From Ascidiaceihabitans sp039975415 (GTDB taxonomy: Bacteria > Pseudomonadota > Alphaproteobacteria > Rhodobacterales > Rhodobacteraceae): 64,000 nt of DNA. The notes below the pieces were generated by a model, which saw only the letters and a list, made by a program, of their open reading frames with translations, did not search any database and had not been told where the DNA came from. The position numbers and the translations under genes are program-made. The first letter of the stretch is position 1; every line of letters begins with the position of its first letter. The stretch is from the NCBI RefSeq assembly GCF_039975415.1, contig NZ_JBDWHD010000002.1; one strand, written 5' to 3'. Below, piece by piece: positions 60,717 to 64,000 of the stretch.

Positions 60717-61976
60717 CTATCTGGTTGCGTCCAGCCGGGTTCCGCTTTCACGCGGCAGGCTGACGTGAATCCCCCATGTCGTTTCATTGTTGAACGACAC
60801 ATGGGCGTAACGCAAACGGACCTTGCGCTCGAGCGCTTCGTCAACGTCCAGCCGGTTTTCTGTAAGAGCTTCGTAGTAAGACGCCAACAAACTGTCATCG
60901 CCACCCAGTCCGACATCGATGCCATCAATCGTGTCGCTCCAATCTTCAAACGGAACGCCTGCATCTTTGGCCTCATCATACATGATCTTCAGCGACACAA
61001 ATTGCAGGCCATGTTCTGCGGACCACGCGAAGGTAGACAGGCTTTCGCCCGCATCATGTATTTGCCAGTTGCTTTGCGCGATTGTCGTCATGCTGTCGGG
61101 GCTTTCACCGTCTACGCCGCAGGTGTTTTCGGTCAAGCCCCAGTTGCGCTGCAGATAGCCAGGCATACCCGTGTAGTCTTCATGCTCAAATTCGAATGTG
61201 CCCGTTTCCGTGCCAAGATCATATCCACCGCCAATGTCGGAATGTGCACCAACCATACGGTAGCGTTTGCCGCTGAGCGCCAGCGTAAGTGGAAAGTTTT
61301 CACGAATTTCGTCGTCCGCGGTGATGTGCACGATCTGGTCCGCGACATTGCGTGTTTCTACCCGCACGTTGTCATCCGCGCCCGATGTTTCAATCCCGAA
61401 ACCGATCATGACAACCGTGTCGTAGATGCCTAAAAACTTAACGCGTGCTGTAGCTTCTTGAACCCCCAGTTCACCGTCTTCAATCAAATTGGCAAAATGA
61501 CGTGCGGCTGCCGATCCACGCGAAAATCCGAACACATCAAACCAAAGGTCGCAGACCTCCATGCCGTTGGCTTTGGCGCGGATTTGCCCGCGCAACTGAT
61601 TTACAGCATCTTCAACACGGGTTCGCACCCCTTCTGCGCCCATTCCGCGTCCGCTGCCATTGGTTGTGGTTCCACCATCCGCTTCGACGCCGATGCCGCG
61701 GAAGTATTCTTTGCCGTAACTTACTTCGCGGGTTTGGCCATCGACCTCGCGGGTGACTTTGGATTCCGTTTCTTCATAGATCCGTTCAAGAAGATCGACG
61801 TTTGTGTGCCACGCAATGTCTTCTAAGGCCGTGTGTGCCCGCGAATTGTTGGTGCCGTCAAAGAAAACTCCGTAACGGATAAGATCACATGAGATCGCAA
61901 TTGAATCAGCGGACCCTGCCCCCGCCTCATTGCCTGCGGCCGAAGCCGTTTGGTTTGCTGCAACTGGGTCAGTCAT
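60717..61976 (-). CDS. DUF2235 protein, candidate T6SS phospholipase effector (Tle1-like)
   Basis: 419 residues with no signal peptide. DUF2235 features: GVFFDGTNNS (residues 36-45), the nucleophile elbow GFSRGSAAARH (150-160; Ser152), YDTV (Asp186 region) and GAHSDIGGGY (His245). GFSRG with this pattern is the hallmark of Tle1-type T6SS lipases. An Ala/Gly-rich leader precedes the catalytic domain. It is the last gene of a three-gene group whose first gene encodes a DUF4123 adaptor. It should hydrolyse phospholipids of target cells. Confidence 0.82.
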   Translation of the reverse strand: MTDPVAANQTASAAGNEAGAGSADSIAISCDLIRYGVFFDGTNNSRAHTALEDIAWHTNVDLLERIYEETESKVTREVDGQTREVSYGKEYFRGIGVEADGGTTTNGSGRGMGAEGVRTRVEDAVNQLRGQIRAKANGMEVCDLWFDVFGFSRGSAAARHFANLIEDGELGVQEATARVKFLGIYDTVVMIGFGIETSGADDNVRVETRNVADQIVHITADDEIRENFPLTLALSGKRYRMVGAHSDIGGGYDLGTETGTFEFEHEDYTGMPGYLQRNWGLTENTCGVDGESPDSMTTIAQSNWQIHDAGESLSTFAWSAEHGLQFVSLKIMYDEAKDAGVPFEDWSDTIDGIDVGLGGDDSLLASYYEALTENRLDVDEALERKVRLRYAHVSFNNETTWGIHVSLPRESGTRLDATR

Positions 61977-61989
61977 TAGAATTTACCTT

Positions 61990-62622
61990 TCAACACCGAT
62001 CACGCGTGGCTATTGCCGCCCCTGTTTGCTGCGCATCCGCTTTGTATCTTTTGGCCCGTTTTAATGTCTGCGCATCAAGCCAGACCTTCATTTCCACAGT
62101 CTTAGGATCTGCAGCTTCAAGCTGTGACGCGCATGAGGTCTTCAGGATAACCGGAACATCCATTTCTGGCGTAATTTTGTCTTCGGTGCCTTCGCGCAAG
62201 TGTTTGTTCAACTCTGGATGCGGTGTCATGACATCAACTGCACCGTTTGCACCGATACGAATGGTCAAAGACGCATGTTCACCCTTCGCATCCAGCCTCG
62301 ATAAGGATTTGGTCGGGACCTTGAAGCTGGTTTGAAAGGCGGTTTCGCTGAACACCTCAATCCATCGGAGGTCTACATTCAGTGTTTTGTCGAAATACCC
62401 AGTATAAGGCGTAGCACCGGTATCCCCCAAGCGACTGGATCGCCGTGTGGCAATTTGTTTGTCGTTGATGATGATTTGAAACGATACCGGATCATGAGAG
62501 GCAAACGTGACATTGGTACTGAGTGTATCTGGCCGGCCGCTAAACATCTGAGCTGTGGCACCTCCGGCCAACAAGCTGAACACGATTCCCCCCAAAAGCA
62601 CAAACGCCCATATGTGTTTCAT
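61990..62622 (-). CDS. Secreted protein, candidate immunity protein of the DUF2235 effector
   Basis: 210 residues with a signal peptide (MKHIWAFVLLGGIVFSLLAGGATA-QM), so periplasmic. The mature part is beta-rich (LNVDLRWIEVFSETAFQTSFKVP, SLTIRIGANGAVDVMTPHPEL), a pattern reminiscent of Tli/DUF2931-type immunity proteins, though I cannot assign the domain with certainty. Two cysteines (KTSCAS and the final DRC) could bond. Its position between adaptor and effector genes, with a 13-base gap to the effector, suggests protection of the producing cell. This is inference. Confidence 0.65.
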   Translation of the reverse strand: MKHIWAFVLLGGIVFSLLAGGATAQMFSGRPDTLSTNVTFASHDPVSFQIIINDKQIATRRSSRLGDTGATPYTGYFDKTLNVDLRWIEVFSETAFQTSFKVPTKSLSRLDAKGEHASLTIRIGANGAVDVMTPHPELNKHLREGTEDKITPEMDVPVILKTSCASQLEAADPKTVEMKVWLDAQTLKRAKRYKADAQQTGAAIATRDRC

Positions 62623-62706
62623 GTTCCAAATTACTCAATTTCATACGATTACAATCGGAGGGTAGCCTAACCGTTCTATTCTGGCAACTTTACCCATCCC
62701 GCCAAC

Positions 62707-63825
62707 TTATGGTGAAGGCTTAACCCCGGCGTGCAGGGCTTTTTGTTCTGCCAGCATTTGAACCTGGATTTCGGCGTCTGTCGGTTCTTGGGGTGGTTCA
62801 AGGAATAGCCCGATCTGCTTGATCGCTTCCCAATCGGAAGGCTGTGAAATCAAGATGCGTTTGATCTGGCCGTCGGCATAAGTGTCGATAAAATCTGGGC
62901 CAAGCATAAGCTCCCATACACAAAGCTTGGTCAGGTGATCACGCCGCCAAAACCCCATCTTAAAGAACTTTTCGCGCTTTGACCGCAAATGTATGGCCGA
63001 GCTTTCCGTATCTAGCTTCATTTGCTTTTCTACATGCTTTTGGGCAATTGCGATGATTTCCTCGAATTGCTGGACCCTACGAATGTATCGCATCCAATCC
63101 TGCACAATTTGGGTCAAACGGGGTCGCGCTGTCGGTGGGACCGTACCGGCTTTGCGTGACAGGACCGCGTTCGAAAAGTCTGACAAAACAATAATCTGAA
63201 GTGTGTTCCGTCCTGTTGGGAACAAAGGGGCGACGAATTGCTGTAGGTCTGGCACGTTGCCGAATTCCATCAGCTTCGTGCTTACGGGAGCGGACCAGAA
63301 ACGGTTGAAAAACCAGGTGCCATCGTCATCCTGCACCCGGGTAAATTTGCGAAGATGGCGCCAAACCACGTCCAATGGCTGGCGGGACCTGATGAAAATT
63401 CCTAGTCGCAAGTGCCATAGACCTGCTGGCTCCGTTTCACCCATCATTAGGTTTCTTGTAAACGGATGGTCCGGTTCAAGCTTGACCAACCAAGGCGCAG
63501 CGTCCCCGAATTCTGCAAGAGCTTTGCCCGTAAACAAACACTTATGTTGCAGTTCCGATGTTTCCAGCATTTCGGGAAGCAATGTCAGGACGCTGGCGTC
63601 TAGAATGGCATAAGTGTGGGCTTCGGGAATGTTTTCATCCCCCCAAGCCGCAATTTCATCAGGGCTTGGATCAATCGTCGCAAAAAGATGCGGGATCAAA
63701 GGCATTGGCGCTGTTGGAATATCTACGCCAAACTCAGTTTCCAAAGGCAAAACCGGGCCAAGGGAAACGACTTCTAGCCATTCAGTCGGCTCAAGCCTGT
63801 CGGTTTTAGAGTTAGCTTCTGCCAT
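62707..63825 (-). CDS. DUF4123 domain T6SS effector-adaptor protein
   Basis: 372 residues from the ATG at 63823-63825 with AGG 8 bases upstream; a GTG at 63888 would add 21. The DUF4123 region (about residues 65-190) has HTYAILDASVLTLLPEML, CLFTGKALAEFGDAAPWLVKLE, GIFIRSRQPLDVVWRHLRKF and WFFNRFWSAP, the order of motifs typical of TEC/TAP adaptors that load effectors onto VgrG. The C-terminal half is helical and charged. No VgrG gene is in the window; one would have to be elsewhere. The gene lies right beside the rRNA operon. Confidence 0.78.
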   Translation of the reverse strand: MAEANSKTDRLEPTEWLEVVSLGPVLPLETEFGVDIPTAPMPLIPHLFATIDPSPDEIAAWGDENIPEAHTYAILDASVLTLLPEMLETSELQHKCLFTGKALAEFGDAAPWLVKLEPDHPFTRNLMMGETEPAGLWHLRLGIFIRSRQPLDVVWRHLRKFTRVQDDDGTWFFNRFWSAPVSTKLMEFGNVPDLQQFVAPLFPTGRNTLQIIVLSDFSNAVLSRKAGTVPPTARPRLTQIVQDWMRYIRRVQQFEEIIAIAQKHVEKQMKLDTESSAIHLRSKREKFFKMGFWRRDHLTKLCVWELMLGPDFIDTYADGQIKRILISQPSDWEAIKQIGLFLEPPQEPTDAEIQVQMLAEQKALHAGVKPSP

Positions 63826-63975
63826 TGGATCAACCTGCACTACAAATTCAGTATCGCGAACTGTAGTCAATTTAAGGCTGATATCCACAGATGCGCAAAC
63901 ACTGATTTCAGCGATGCAGTTTTTGCGTTTTATGTGGTTTGGTTGTTATCGTTTTAGATTGAATGGTTCTTATTA

Positions 63976-64000
63976 GGTTTGGCGATGACCTACTCTCCCA
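63976..64000 (-). rRNA. 5S rRNA, 3' end (partial)
   Basis: The reverse complement reads TGGGAGAGTAGGTCATCGCCAAACC, the conserved 3' end of alphaproteobacterial 5S rRNA. The gene continues beyond the window and is the tail of an rRNA operon transcribed toward the DUF4123 gene. Confidence 0.85.

Overview
The window looks like chromosome of an alphaproteobacterium of the order Rhodobacterales (Roseobacter-type). The main reasons are the run murA / DUF2948 / hisD / UPF0262 / low-molecular-weight phosphatase, a small basic protein upstream of murA, the Rhodobacterales-type lipoprotein often mislabelled 'arginine transporter', a pim-like acyl-CoA operon, and GC-rich coding sequence with short palindromes between convergent genes. 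No transposase, integrase, phage gene or CRISPR array was seen. The window begins inside a sugar-binding protein gene and ends inside a 5S rRNA gene.

Layout. 1-7.8 kb is a sugar and pentose region: the start of a xylose-type binding protein, a ROK regulator, an FG-GAP/ASPIC secreted protein, a MauG/CcpA-type di-haem peroxidase overlapping xylulokinase, a UDP-glucuronate-epimerase-like enzyme and ribulose-phosphate 3-epimerase. Two inverted repeats of the same design (7-9-7) lie in front of the xylF/ROK pair and in front of xylB, so they are candidate ROK operators. 7.9-15 kb is one acyl-CoA catabolic operon (ligase, hydratase, thioesterase, two acyl-CoA dehydrogenases, fused hydratase/dehydrogenase). 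15.1-21.6 kb holds a small methyltransferase and a complete peptide-type ABC importer. 21.7-26.2 kb holds a DEAD-box helicase and an MscS-family channel.

26.4-34.2 kb is a compact eight-gene glycan operon: nucleotide-sugar dehydrogenase, two COG4671-type and two GT4-type glycosyltransferases, a histidine phosphatase, a deacetylase and a small methyltransferase. Almost every junction is a 4-base ATGA overlap, and a secreted PA14-like protein follows. I cannot match this operon to a characterised polysaccharide.

34.9-40.6 kb has lepA between two AT-rich blocks of unknown genes (35.2-36.6 and 38.5-40.0 kb). 40.6-49.5 kb is the conserved murA-hisD block, split by two tandem, divergent RTX calcium-binding protein genes on the opposite strand. 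The second carries a 135-bp higher-order tandem repeat. A tRNA-Thr follows. 49.7-60.6 kb has an S9 peptidase, a GMC oxidoreductase, a TetR regulator, a phenol-hydroxylase-like flavoprotein, a PrfH-RtcB ribosome-rescue/RNA-repair pair and an M24/M20 peptidase pair.

60.7-63.8 kb, next to the rRNA operon, is a three-gene module best read as type VI secretion cargo: a DUF4123 adaptor, a secreted candidate immunity protein and a DUF2235 (Tle1-like) phospholipase effector. The strongest leads are the glycan operon, the T6SS cargo module, the PrfH-RtcB pair, the RTX insertion and the xylulokinase/di-haem peroxidase pairing.
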